Assembly (NCBI GenBank): GCA_031255615.1
Contig: JAIRSD010000125.1
Coordinates: 1-11,712, forward strand
Reading direction: 5' to 3'
From: Treponema sp.
GTDB taxonomy: Bacteria; Spirochaetota; Spirochaetia; Treponematales; Breznakiellaceae
Length of the DNA stretch: 11,712 nt
Part shown: piece after piece, positions 6,194 to 11,712 of the stretch
Numbering within the stretch: the first letter of the stretch is position 1
Layout of the letters: each line of letters starts with the position of its first letter
Notes under the pieces: generated by a model
What the model was told of the DNA's origin: nothing
The model's database searches: none
What the model saw: the letters and a program-made list of their open reading frames with translations, nothing else
Program-made: the position numbers and the translations under genes

Positions 6194-7069
6194 ATGAAAA
6201 CAAGAAACAATTACGGGTGGTTCGTCCTGTTCACGGCGCCTTTGCTTTTCATCTTTACAACAGTGGTCCTTGTCCCGTTTTTCATTGGTATAAGTTATTC
6301 ATTCTTCAGTTGGGACGGCCTGCCCCTGAACCCGAAAATCTTTGTGGGGTTCAATAATTTTACCCGGATCTTCCGGGACAGCCGTTTTCTTTCCTCCGCG
6401 GGGCATACGGTGCTTTTTACCGTTTCCTCCGTTCTTGTCATCAATGTCCTGGGGCTCCTGTTCGCCCTGGGGCTGACGACGAGGCTTAAAATACGAAACG
6501 CCGCCCGGGCTATGCTTTTCGCCCCCTATATGATCGGGGGCCTTATCCTGGGCTATATCTGGAAATTCATCCTGGGGGACGCTTTTCGGGCCATAGGCGA
6601 AAAAACGGGTCTTGTCTCGATATTTTTTAACTGGCTCCTTAACCCCCAGTCCGCCATGATGGCCTTAACGGTGGTGATAACCTGGCAGATGGCGGGGTAT
6701 ATTATGGTCGTCTATATTACGGGAATCCAGTCCATCCCCGAAGAAGTGCTTGAGGCGGCGAAGATGGACGGCGCCGGTTTCTGGGCATCGCTCCTTAAAG
6801 TCAAGATCCCCCTGATCATGCCTTCCGTTACGGTCTGCCTTTTCCTTTCCCTCTCAAACTGTTTTAAGATCTTCGACGTAAACCTTTCCCTTACCGGCGG
6901 CGGCCCCTACAGTTCCACGGAGCTTTTCGCTATGAACATTTATCACGAAATTTTCAGCCTGAACAATTACGGCTACGGTCAGGCCAAGGCGATTATTTTC
7001 TTCGCCATCGTGGCGGCGATTACCCTGGTCCAGGTAAGCGTAAGCAAAAAACGGGAGGTGGAACTGTGA
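6194..7069 (+). CDS. Sugar ABC transporter permease, MalF/UgpA type
   Basis: The 291-residue inner-membrane protein has six predicted membrane segments, the first at about residues 7-33. The cytoplasmic EAA loop (EEVLEAAKMDGAG, from residue 183) is the docking site for the transport ATPase. The late SLTGGGPYSSTELFAMNIYH segment (residues about 233-252) is characteristic of this half-permease type. The start at 6194 has GGGGGAAGT directly upstream and lies 24 bp after the binding-protein stop. The stop codon overlaps the next start by 4 bp, so the two permeases are translationally coupled and should form a heterodimer. Length is normal. No ATPase gene is adjacent. Confidence 0.92.
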   Translation: MKTRNNYGWFVLFTAPLLFIFTTVVLVPFFIGISYSFFSWDGLPLNPKIFVGFNNFTRIFRDSRFLSSAGHTVLFTVSSVLVINVLGLLFALGLTTRLKIRNAARAMLFAPYMIGGLILGYIWKFILGDAFRAIGEKTGLVSIFFNWLLNPQSAMMALTVVITWQMAGYIMVVYITGIQSIPEEVLEAAKMDGAGFWASLLKVKIPLIMPSVTVCLFLSLSNCFKIFDVNLSLTGGGPYSSTELFAMNIYHEIFSLNNYGYGQAKAIIFFAIVAAITLVQVSVSKKREVEL

Positions 7070-7905
7070 CAGGCCGTCCGGGAAAATATGTTATCAATGC
7101 CCTTGTTTTTTTACTCTGCCTGACGTATCTCTTTCCCCTTTACATTGTCCTGGTCAATTCGTTTAAAAACCGGGCGGAACTTTACGAGGATATTCTTGCC
7201 CTGCCGGAAAAGTTCAGTTTTGTTTATTACGCCAACGCCATGGACCGGATGAATTTTCCTTCCGCCCTGGGCAATTCTTTTATCGTTACGGCTTTTTCAA
7301 TTTTGTTTATCACGATCCTCGCCTCCATGTGCGCGTGGATGCTGGCCCGTTCGGCAAGCCGTTTAAGCAAGATCATCTTCATGGTCCTGGTGGCTACCAT
7401 GCTTATCCCCTTTCAGACCCTGATGATGCCTCTGATGCAGGAGATGAGCGGAATCAAACGCGCCCTGGGGATCCCCATGGTGGACACGATGGGCGCCCTT
7501 ATCTATATGAACATCGGATTCGGCGCAAGCCTGGCGGTGTTCCTATACCACGGCTTTATCAAGACCATACCCCGCTCTCTGGAGGAGGCGGCCATTATTG
7601 ACGGCTGCAATCCCTTCCGGGTTTTCTGGAACATTGTCTTTCCTATGCTTAAGCCTGTTACGGCGACCGTCATGGTGCTGGATGTGATCTGGATATGGAA
7701 TGACTTCCTGCTCCCCTCCCTGGTCCTGACCAGCAAGGCCAACCGTACCATTCCTCTTTCCACCGCTTCTTTCTTTGGGGAATTCACCATCCAGTGGAAC
7801 ATGGCCATGGCGGGACTCACGCTTACGATTATCCCGGTCATCGCCTTTTATATCCTTTCCCAGCGATACATCATCAAGGGAGTGGCCGCCGGCGCGGTAA
7901 AGTAA
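7066..7905 (+). CDS. Sugar ABC transporter permease, MalG/UgpE type
   Basis: The 279-residue product starts at GTG 7066, overlapping the previous stop (GTGA), with GGGAGG at 7053-7058. It has six predicted membrane segments and the EAA loop LEEAAIIDGCNPFRVFW (from residue 172), followed by a conserved IVFPMLKPV stretch. The late WIWNDFLLPSLVLTS and TIPLSTASFFGEF segments (about residues 206-245) are hallmarks of the MalG-type partner. It is the last gene of the operon. The downstream sequence has a CCCCT/AGGGG hairpin (7913-7917 with 7926-7930) without a T tract, so the transcript end is unclear. The ATPase must be supplied from elsewhere, as with shared MsiK/UgpC-like subunits. Confidence 0.92.
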   Translation: MTGRPGKYVINALVFLLCLTYLFPLYIVLVNSFKNRAELYEDILALPEKFSFVYYANAMDRMNFPSALGNSFIVTAFSILFITILASMCAWMLARSASRLSKIIFMVLVATMLIPFQTLMMPLMQEMSGIKRALGIPMVDTMGALIYMNIGFGASLAVFLYHGFIKTIPRSLEEAAIIDGCNPFRVFWNIVFPMLKPVTATVMVLDVIWIWNDFLLPSLVLTSKANRTIPLSTASFFGEFTIQWNMAMAGLTLTIIPVIAFYILSQRYIIKGVAAGAVK

Positions 7906-8140
7906 TCCCGCGCCCCTGCTCAATGAGGGGGTCTGTCCGCGAGACCGCGAACACAGCCTGTGTACCGGGCTTGCCGACAGATGCCAGCAGCAACCGTCTA
8001 AAAAAGAAACCTGATATTCGGTCATCCAGAACGGCCCATGGCGCGGATGGCGGTGCATCCTTTTCCCGGCCCCCGTATATTCGCCGGGGGAGCTTCATGC
8101 GCGACGGGATGCGAAACGCCGCACGGTCGATAGCATGTTT
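7906..8140. other. Non-coding gap after the sugar operon
   Basis: No convincing gene is present. Visible structures are CCCCT/AGGGG (7913-7930), the near-palindrome ACACAG-C-CTGTGT (7951-7963), a short relative of the dispersed repeat (7984-8005), and CCCCCG/CGGGGG (8070-8075 with 8085-8090). Open frames across this region on both strands lack ribosome binding sites and family features. Confidence 0.6.
7984..8005 (+). repeat. Dispersed repeat, short partial copy
   Basis: CCAGCAGCAACCGTCTAAAA resembles the linker CAGCAACCGCTTAAAACG found in the copies at 4391 and 9047. The flanking hairpins of the complete element are absent, so this is either a remnant or a chance match. Confidence 0.35.
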
Positions 8141-8436
8141 GAGTTTGCGCGGAGCGCAAACTCAAAAGCCCCCGGGATAATTCCCTGGGTTTTTTGCCGC
8201 GCAAAAAACCCGAAAGGCGAACATCCGCAGGGATAGCCGGCAGGGAGGCCGGCTGGTTCCAATCCCTGAGGGTTTTGCGGAGCAAAACCCCCAGCCCAAA
8301 AAATGGCAGGACGCCATTTTTTGGGCAGCGCAAGGGATAGGAAGGGTGCGGAGCAGCCACGCCGGAGGCGGGGCCGGAGCGAAGCGGAGCCCTGGATAGC
8401 CCGGTTTTTTGCGGCTTCGCCGCAAAAAATGCGCCC
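8141..8436. repeat. Hairpin-array cluster 2, partly an inverted copy of cluster 1
   Basis: At least five perfect stem-loops follow one another: 8141-8163 (10-bp stem, GGA loop), 8187-8211 (11 bp, CGC loop), 8270-8290 (9 bp, GGA loop), 8294-8326 (14 bp, AGGAC loop) and 8405-8429 (11 bp, TTC loop). A nested pair AGGGAT/ATCCCT plus AGCCGG/CCGGCT lies at 8229-8267. Positions 8394-8436 are the reverse complement of 2881-2923 except in the hairpin loop region, and 8328-8340 is the reverse complement of 2956-2968. The stems other than the shared one differ in sequence from those of cluster 1 while keeping the same architecture. The A/T run orientation argues against intrinsic terminators. Confidence 0.8.
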
Positions 8437-8442
8437 ATCATG

Positions 8443-8462
8443 TTATGACGATTTATGACGAT
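8443..8462 (+). repeat. Perfect 10-bp tandem duplication
   Basis: TTATGACGAT occurs twice without a gap, immediately outside hairpin cluster 2 and downstream of the last gene of the leftward sigma operon. It may be a slippage product. No function is apparent. Confidence 0.6.
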
Positions 8463-8507
8463 GCGTATATAATTTCCGCGGCGGGGGGTCCGTGGACGGG
8501 TGGGGCT

Positions 8508-8963
8508 TCATTTGGGATGTCCGGGTTCTTCCGCCGGGGCGGTATCGCAGGGGCAGAATTTTGTTCCGCAGCAGATTGTTACGCCCAGCTTGGACGGGAA
8601 GCAGGAGCCGGTTGCCAGGGCTGCTGCATAATTGGCGGAAAAGCTGAACAGGGCCAGACAGCAGGCCGCCATGACCCCGCGGACCGTTCGGCGGGCAAAG
8701 CGGCGTTTCCGCGCTTCCTCCGCCAGTCTGTTCCGGCGTCTCCAGGCGGCGCGGGCGCGAATTGTCCGGGCGGCGGCGTCCAGCGCCTCGGCATTCAGCC
8801 TTGGCGGGTCCAGGCCCTCCAGCGCGTATAGCTCGTCTATCCGGCGGTCGATGCAATCAGGGTCAATCTCAGCGGCTTCTTTTTTTAGTTCCGATGTTAT
8901 GTTCTTTTTTAGGGTCTCTTTGGCATCCCCGATAAGGGAATCCTCCGCGCCGTATTTCTCCAT
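8508..8963 (-). CDS. Small single-pass membrane protein with Cys-rich tail, candidate anti-sigma factor
   Basis: I do not recognise the family. The 151-residue product has a charged, helical N-terminal part (residues 1-93), an arginine-rich stop before the membrane, one membrane segment at about 94-117 (VMAACCLALFSFSANYAAAL) and a 34-residue C-terminal tail. The positive-inside rule places the tail outside the cytoplasm. The tail contains C121 and the cluster CCGTKFCPC (C131, C132, C137, C139). The ATG at 8963 is chosen because AGAGGTG lies 5 nt upstream on the minus strand; the open frame continues to 9113 but would run through repeat copy C. It follows the ECF sigma gene by 146 bp. Topology and position match anti-sigma factors that hold a sigma factor at the membrane, but no zinc-binding HxxxCxxC motif is seen, so the assignment is inference. 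Alternatively it is an envelope protein controlled by the sigma factor. Confidence 0.7.
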   Translation of the reverse strand: MEKYGAEDSLIGDAKETLKKNITSELKKEAAEIDPDCIDRRIDELYALEGLDPPRLNAEALDAAARTIRARAAWRRRNRLAEEARKRRFARRTVRGVMAACCLALFSFSANYAAALATGSCFPSKLGVTICCGTKFCPCDTAPAEEPGHPK

Positions 8964-9012
8964 TTCCGCACCTCTGTTGCTACTCGCCTTTTTTATGAAA
9001 AGTCGCGGTAAC

Positions 9013-9060
9013 ATAGGGTCGTTTGGAAACTGAAATTTCCGCCGGCAGCAACCGCTTAAA
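9013..9060 (+). repeat. Dispersed hairpin repeat, copy C (degenerate)
   Basis: ATAGGGTCGTTTGGAAACTG continues into AAATTTCC and then CAGCAACCGCTTAAAACG. Copy B has ATAGGGTTGTTCGGAAACTG at the equivalent place (4462-4480), so the similarity includes bases outside the hairpin. The first stem is shortened to GGAAACT/AATTTCC-like pairing. It lies between the sigma factor and the candidate anti-sigma genes, where it could form part of the leader of the latter. Confidence 0.6.
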
Positions 9061-9106
9061 ACGCTTAAACTTGAAACGTTTAAACTTATAACGCTTAAAA
9101 CGATGA
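9053..9106 (+). repeat. Short tandem repeat, about 15-bp period
   Basis: CGCTTAAAA (9053-9061) is followed by three 15-base units beginning CGCTTAAAC (9062), CGTTTAAAC (9077) and CGCTTAAAA (9092). The middle unit contains the 8-bp palindrome GTTTAAAC. The array grows out of the conserved linker of repeat copy C and stops just before the sigma factor stop codon. It is A+T-rich in an otherwise G+C-rich region. Confidence 0.65.
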
Positions 9107-9109
9107 AAA

Positions 9110-9691
9110 TCAATCGGCCGGCAATTCTGTCAGCAATTCCCTTGCGAGGGTCCGTATTTTCTGCCGCAGTCTGCTGCTCCGCGATTTTGCGGCGCTCAGG
9201 CTTATGCCGAACCGGGCGGCGATTTCTTTAAGCGAATGTTTTTCCCGGAAGGCGAGGCGCAGCATTTGTTTGTCCCGCGAAGTAAGGCATTTCCCAATTT
9301 CGGCGGCGGCCCGGGCCAGGGCTTTTTCTTCCGCGATCCGCGCTTCCTCGCTTTTTATGTCCTCTCTGGCGGCGATGCTGTCAAGGAGCGTTTCTCCGCC
9401 GGGGGTCTGGAAAGCGGGGGCGGGATTGGCAAAGCGTTTACGCTCCCTCCGCAGGGAATCGGCGTACTGTTTTGAGATATGATCCGCCGTTTTATACAGC
9501 CAGCCGCCGATCTTATCGTAATCCCTAAGCCGGTCCATGTTCTCATACAGGATAAGAAAAATATCCTGGGTACAGTCCTCGGCGGAACTCTTGTCGCCGC
9601 CCAGCGCGTAGACGCAGAATTTGAGTATCCCTCCGTAATACCGTTTGACGATGCCGTTAAACGCGGCCTCCTGTTCCGTACCGTCCTCCAT
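9110..9691 (-). CDS. ECF-type RNA polymerase sigma factor
   Basis: The 193-residue product is a group 4 sigma-70 factor. Region 2 (about residues 10-78) contains the core-binding and -10-melting helices, with SAEDCTQDIFLILYENMDRL, quoted as the conserved A-E-D-x-x-Q-D-I-F mark, and GGWLYKTADHISKQY. Region 4 (about 127-183) contains LTSRDKQMLRLAFREKHSLK leading into EIAARFGISLSAAKSRSSRL, the -35-recognition helix-turn-helix. Regions 1 and 3 are absent, as is usual for the group. The start at 9691 lies 9 bp after the ATPase gene stop, indicating co-transcription and probably translational coupling, although its own ribosome binding site is weak. Encoding with an ABC exporter and a single-pass membrane protein suggests control of an envelope stress or toxic-compound response, with autoregulation likely but not shown. 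Confidence 0.92.
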   Translation of the reverse strand: MEDGTEQEAAFNGIVKRYYGGILKFCVYALGGDKSSAEDCTQDIFLILYENMDRLRDYDKIGGWLYKTADHISKQYADSLRRERKRFANPAPAFQTPGGETLLDSIAAREDIKSEEARIAEEKALARAAAEIGKCLTSRDKQMLRLAFREKHSLKEIAARFGISLSAAKSRSSRLRQKIRTLARELLTELPAD

Positions 9692-9700
9692 GATGAACTT

Positions 9701-10375
9701 TCATGCGGTATGGAGCGCGAGATTCCCCGCGTCCATCGAATAGGTTTTGTTTCCGTAATCAAGGGTATCAAGCTCGTGGGTAACAATGAGCACCGCCGTC
9801 CCTTCCCCCGCGATAGTCTTGAAAAGGTTCATGATCTCCGCCGTGGTCTGGACGTCAAGATCGCCCGTCGGCTCGTCGGCAATGAGAAGCCGGGGTTCGT
9901 TGATAAGGGCCCGGGCGATGGCCGCCCGCCGCATCTCGCCGCCGGACAGTTCCTTGGGATACGAATCGGCAAGCTGGCTTATCCCCACCTTCTCAAGCAG
10001 GATAAAGGCCCTGCCCTCTACGTCCCCCTCGCGCCTGAACAAAAACCAGGGGATGCACACATTGTCAAAAACGGTAAAATTGGAAAGAAGGCTTTGCCCC
10101 TGGGGGACATAGCCGATCTTCCCGTTCCGCAAAAACGAAATTTCCCTATCCCCCAAGGCGTATATATCCTTTCCCTCAAAGAGAACCGATCCTCCGGTCG
10201 GGTGGAGCAGCCCCGCGCCCATGTTGAGCAGAGTAGTTTTCCCGCTCCCCGAACGGCCGATGACGCTGATAAAATCCCCCGGCTCAACGGAAAGGTTCGC
10301 GCGGTTCACCGCGTTAAACACCCGTCCGCCCCGCCGGTATTCCTTGCTTAGTTCCCGTAATTCCAGAATCCCCAT
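9701..10375 (-). CDS. ABC transporter ATPase, MacB/LolD type
   Basis: The 224-residue cytoplasmic subunit contains all ATPase motifs: Walker A GRSGSGKT (residues 40-47), Q-loop YVPQGQ (Q92), signature LSGGE (143-147), Walker B LLIADE (163-168, catalytic E168), D-loop GDLD (171-174) and the H-loop histidine H200. Sequence and length match the ATPases that pair with FtsX-like permeases in MacB, LolCDE and peptide or lipoprotein export systems. Its ATG immediately follows the permease stop codon (TAG then ATG, no gap), with GGGAGG inside the end of the permease gene. It should form a 2+2 complex with that permease. The cargo is unknown. Confidence 0.94.
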   Translation of the reverse strand: MGILELRELSKEYRRGGRVFNAVNRANLSVEPGDFISVIGRSGSGKTTLLNMGAGLLHPTGGSVLFEGKDIYALGDREISFLRNGKIGYVPQGQSLLSNFTVFDNVCIPWFLFRREGDVEGRAFILLEKVGISQLADSYPKELSGGEMRRAAIARALINEPRLLIADEPTGDLDVQTTAEIMNLFKTIAGEGTAVLIVTHELDTLDYGNKTYSMDAGNLALHTA

Positions 10376-11596
10376 CTACTCACCCTCCCGCATGGTGTAA
10401 TATGTTTCCGCCCGGCTGATTCGGAGCGCCGAATAAAGCGAGGCCAGGGGCCCCGCCAGGGCGGAAAGCAAGAGGCTTCCCAGGGCAAGCAGGGTGATGC
10501 TGAAAAACGGCGCGTCAAGCCAGGGCAGGCCAAGCCGCTCGCCGATCAGGGTGCTGAAGGGGAACACCACCAGGCTTGCCAGGACTATGCCCGCCGCCCC
10601 GCCGGAAACACAGGTAAGGGCCGATTCGCCAAGGACCATCCCCGCCAGTTTCCTCCGGGTGGCCCCAAGAATACGCAGGACGGCGAATTCTTTTTTTCGT
10701 TCATGGATGGATCCCGAAAACACAACCGTCAAGATGATAAAGGCCAGAATCCAGAGTATGACGGAAAAGAGGCGGATATAATCTATCAGCCCGGCCAGCG
10801 TTTCGGAGATACCGGAAAAAACGCTCTGGGAAACGACAACATCCACACCGGCGTTTTCCCGCCCAATGGTCTGGGCAAGCCGCGCCGGGGAGTTCGGGGG
10901 ATCGGCCTTTACCAAGACCGCCGACACCGCGCCCCGCCGCATCTCTTTTTCCTGGACCGCCAGAAAATCGTAGCCCCCAGCCCGGGCGCGTCCGATAAGA
11001 AGCCGCATGGTGTCCATGGTCATAAAAACCGAGGTGTCCAGCCCGCTGGCGCTCCGCGAAAGCCGGGCGGCCACCGGATAGTTATGCCCCAAAATCTTGA
11101 TAGTGCCGTCCGGGCGGATGGCAATCCGGCTGCCGGCCACAATCTGCCCCTCCCCCACAGAACCGCTGTATCTCTCCGCCATCCAGGGCTGGACGACAAA
11201 ATCCGTTTCCGGGTCATAGGCGATAAGCTGCACCATCGCGTCGCAGCAACTCTCCGAAAGGGAGGTAAGAAAAAACTGCGGAGAGGCGCTGGCTATGCCC
11301 TCGGTCCGGGCTATCCTGTCAACGACCTCCTCGTCAAAGTAAAAATAACTAACCGCTCCGCGGAGCAGTATCGATTGCGCCTTTTCGGAAGCCCCCTCGG
11401 GAACCACCATCAGATCCGCGCCGAACCGCTTCGTCATCGTGGCCAGACCCTGGCGAAGGTTCAGAACAAGAATGGACCCGCCAAAAAGAGTAAACGCCAG
11501 AATTGCCGCCACAACCATGAGGCAGGCGCTGCGGACAGGCTTCGCCTTCAGATTCTCAAACGACAGCAGCCCCGTATGCAAAACCCTTTTTTTCAT
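10376..11596 (-). CDS. FtsX/MacB-like ABC transporter permease
   Basis: The 406-residue inner-membrane protein has the classical layout of one N-terminal membrane segment (about residues 24-46), a large extracytoplasmic domain (about 47-274) and three C-terminal membrane segments (about 275-297, 320-345 and 363-388). The cytoplasmic ERKKEFAVLRILGATRRKL loop (299-317) is the usual FtsX-type coupling segment to the ATPase. The extracytoplasmic domain has an adjacent cysteine pair, C117-C118, in SESCCDAMVQLIAYDPETDF. The start at 11596 has AAAGGGG upstream at good spacing. It is the first gene of an operon with the ATPase, ECF sigma and a small Cys-tailed membrane protein. The family works by mechanotransmission or export, not import, but the substrate is not readable from sequence. 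Confidence 0.92.
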   Translation of the reverse strand: MKKRVLHTGLLSFENLKAKPVRSACLMVVAAILAFTLFGGSILVLNLRQGLATMTKRFGADLMVVPEGASEKAQSILLRGAVSYFYFDEEVVDRIARTEGIASASPQFFLTSLSESCCDAMVQLIAYDPETDFVVQPWMAERYSGSVGEGQIVAGSRIAIRPDGTIKILGHNYPVAARLSRSASGLDTSVFMTMDTMRLLIGRARAGGYDFLAVQEKEMRRGAVSAVLVKADPPNSPARLAQTIGRENAGVDVVVSQSVFSGISETLAGLIDYIRLFSVILWILAFIILTVVFSGSIHERKKEFAVLRILGATRRKLAGMVLGESALTCVSGGAAGIVLASLVVFPFSTLIGERLGLPWLDAPFFSITLLALGSLLLSALAGPLASLYSALRISRAETYYTMREGE

Positions 11597-11638
11597 TGCC
11601 GATCCCCTTTGTTAGCGGTAGGTAACATAGTTTGGTAC

Positions 11639-11668
11639 AACATACCCGCAGCGGGGAAGTCCTGTCAA
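11639..11668 (-). promoter_or_regulatory. Sigma-70-type promoter of the ABC-sigma operon
   Basis: On the minus strand TTGACA (complement of 11663-11668) is followed after 18 bp by TATGTT (complement of 11639-11644). The -35 is perfect and the -10 matches four of six bases. The start codon lies about 40 bp further on. A second TATGTT, within CTATGTTACC (complement of 11621-11630), is closer to the gene and recurs upstream of the small membrane protein gene. Confidence 0.6.
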
Positions 11669-11712
11669 GATTTTGAAAAAAACAACTTGCGGATGTTGAT
11701 TTCTTTTTTGGG

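Noticed and set aside
7794..8180. Rightward open frame crossing the end of the second permease gene
   Set aside because: It overlaps a certain gene, lacks a ribosome binding site, and runs into hairpin cluster 2.
8022..8441. Leftward open frames through hairpin cluster 2
   Set aside because: They are composed of repeat sequence, and their apparent similarity to frames at 2892-3133 reflects the shared hairpins and not protein homology.
9479..10351. Rightward open frame of 290 codons opposite the ATPase and sigma genes
   Set aside because: It spans two clearly identified leftward genes with complete ATPase and sigma motifs, and has no start signal or family resemblance.

Overview
The window looks like a chromosomal stretch of an anaerobic, carbohydrate-using bacterium. 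The overall style fits a host-associated spirochaete of the Treponema type, but this is inference: a lipoprotein-anchored sugar ABC importer without its own ATPase, an AraC-GH39 fusion regulator, and gene-poor gaps packed with small perfect hairpins. No rRNA, tRNA, CRISPR array, transposase or phage gene is visible, and a clostridial or other lineage cannot be excluded.

Layout. Positions 1-18 hold the first six codons of a leftward gene that runs off the window. Positions 53-170 carry copy A of a dispersed hairpin repeat. Positions 315-2813 encode an 832-residue AraC-type regulator fused to a GH39 (beta-xylosidase-like) domain. Positions 2881-3076 are a cluster of five perfect hairpins. Positions 3148-4290 encode a tRNA-dihydrouridine synthase followed by an intrinsic terminator. 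Positions 4378-4668 contain more copies of the dispersed repeat, one interrupted by about 85 bp that carries a possible 19-codon ORF. Positions 4952-7905 form a tight sugar-import operon (lipoprotein binding protein and two permeases). Positions 7906-8507 are non-coding and include a second hairpin cluster (8141-8436), part of which is an inverted copy of the first.

The right third is a leftward operon read from 11596 down to 8508. It encodes a MacB/FtsX-like permease, its ATPase, an ECF sigma factor and a small single-pass membrane protein with a cysteine-rich outer tail, which is probably the sigma factor's regulator. A TTGACA-N18-TATGTT promoter lies upstream of the permease gene.

How the genes may work together. 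The AraC-GH39 protein may sense a glycoside and control sugar uptake, possibly through the ABC operon, although the dihydrouridine synthase gene and hairpin clusters lie between them. The rightmost operon looks like a self-contained envelope or thiol/metal response module, with an exporter-type ABC transporter co-transcribed with its own ECF sigma and a candidate anti-sigma. The observations most worth following up are the apparent loss of the GH39 acid/base glutamate, the periplasmic cysteine motifs shared by two products of the sigma operon, and the two families of hairpin repeats.
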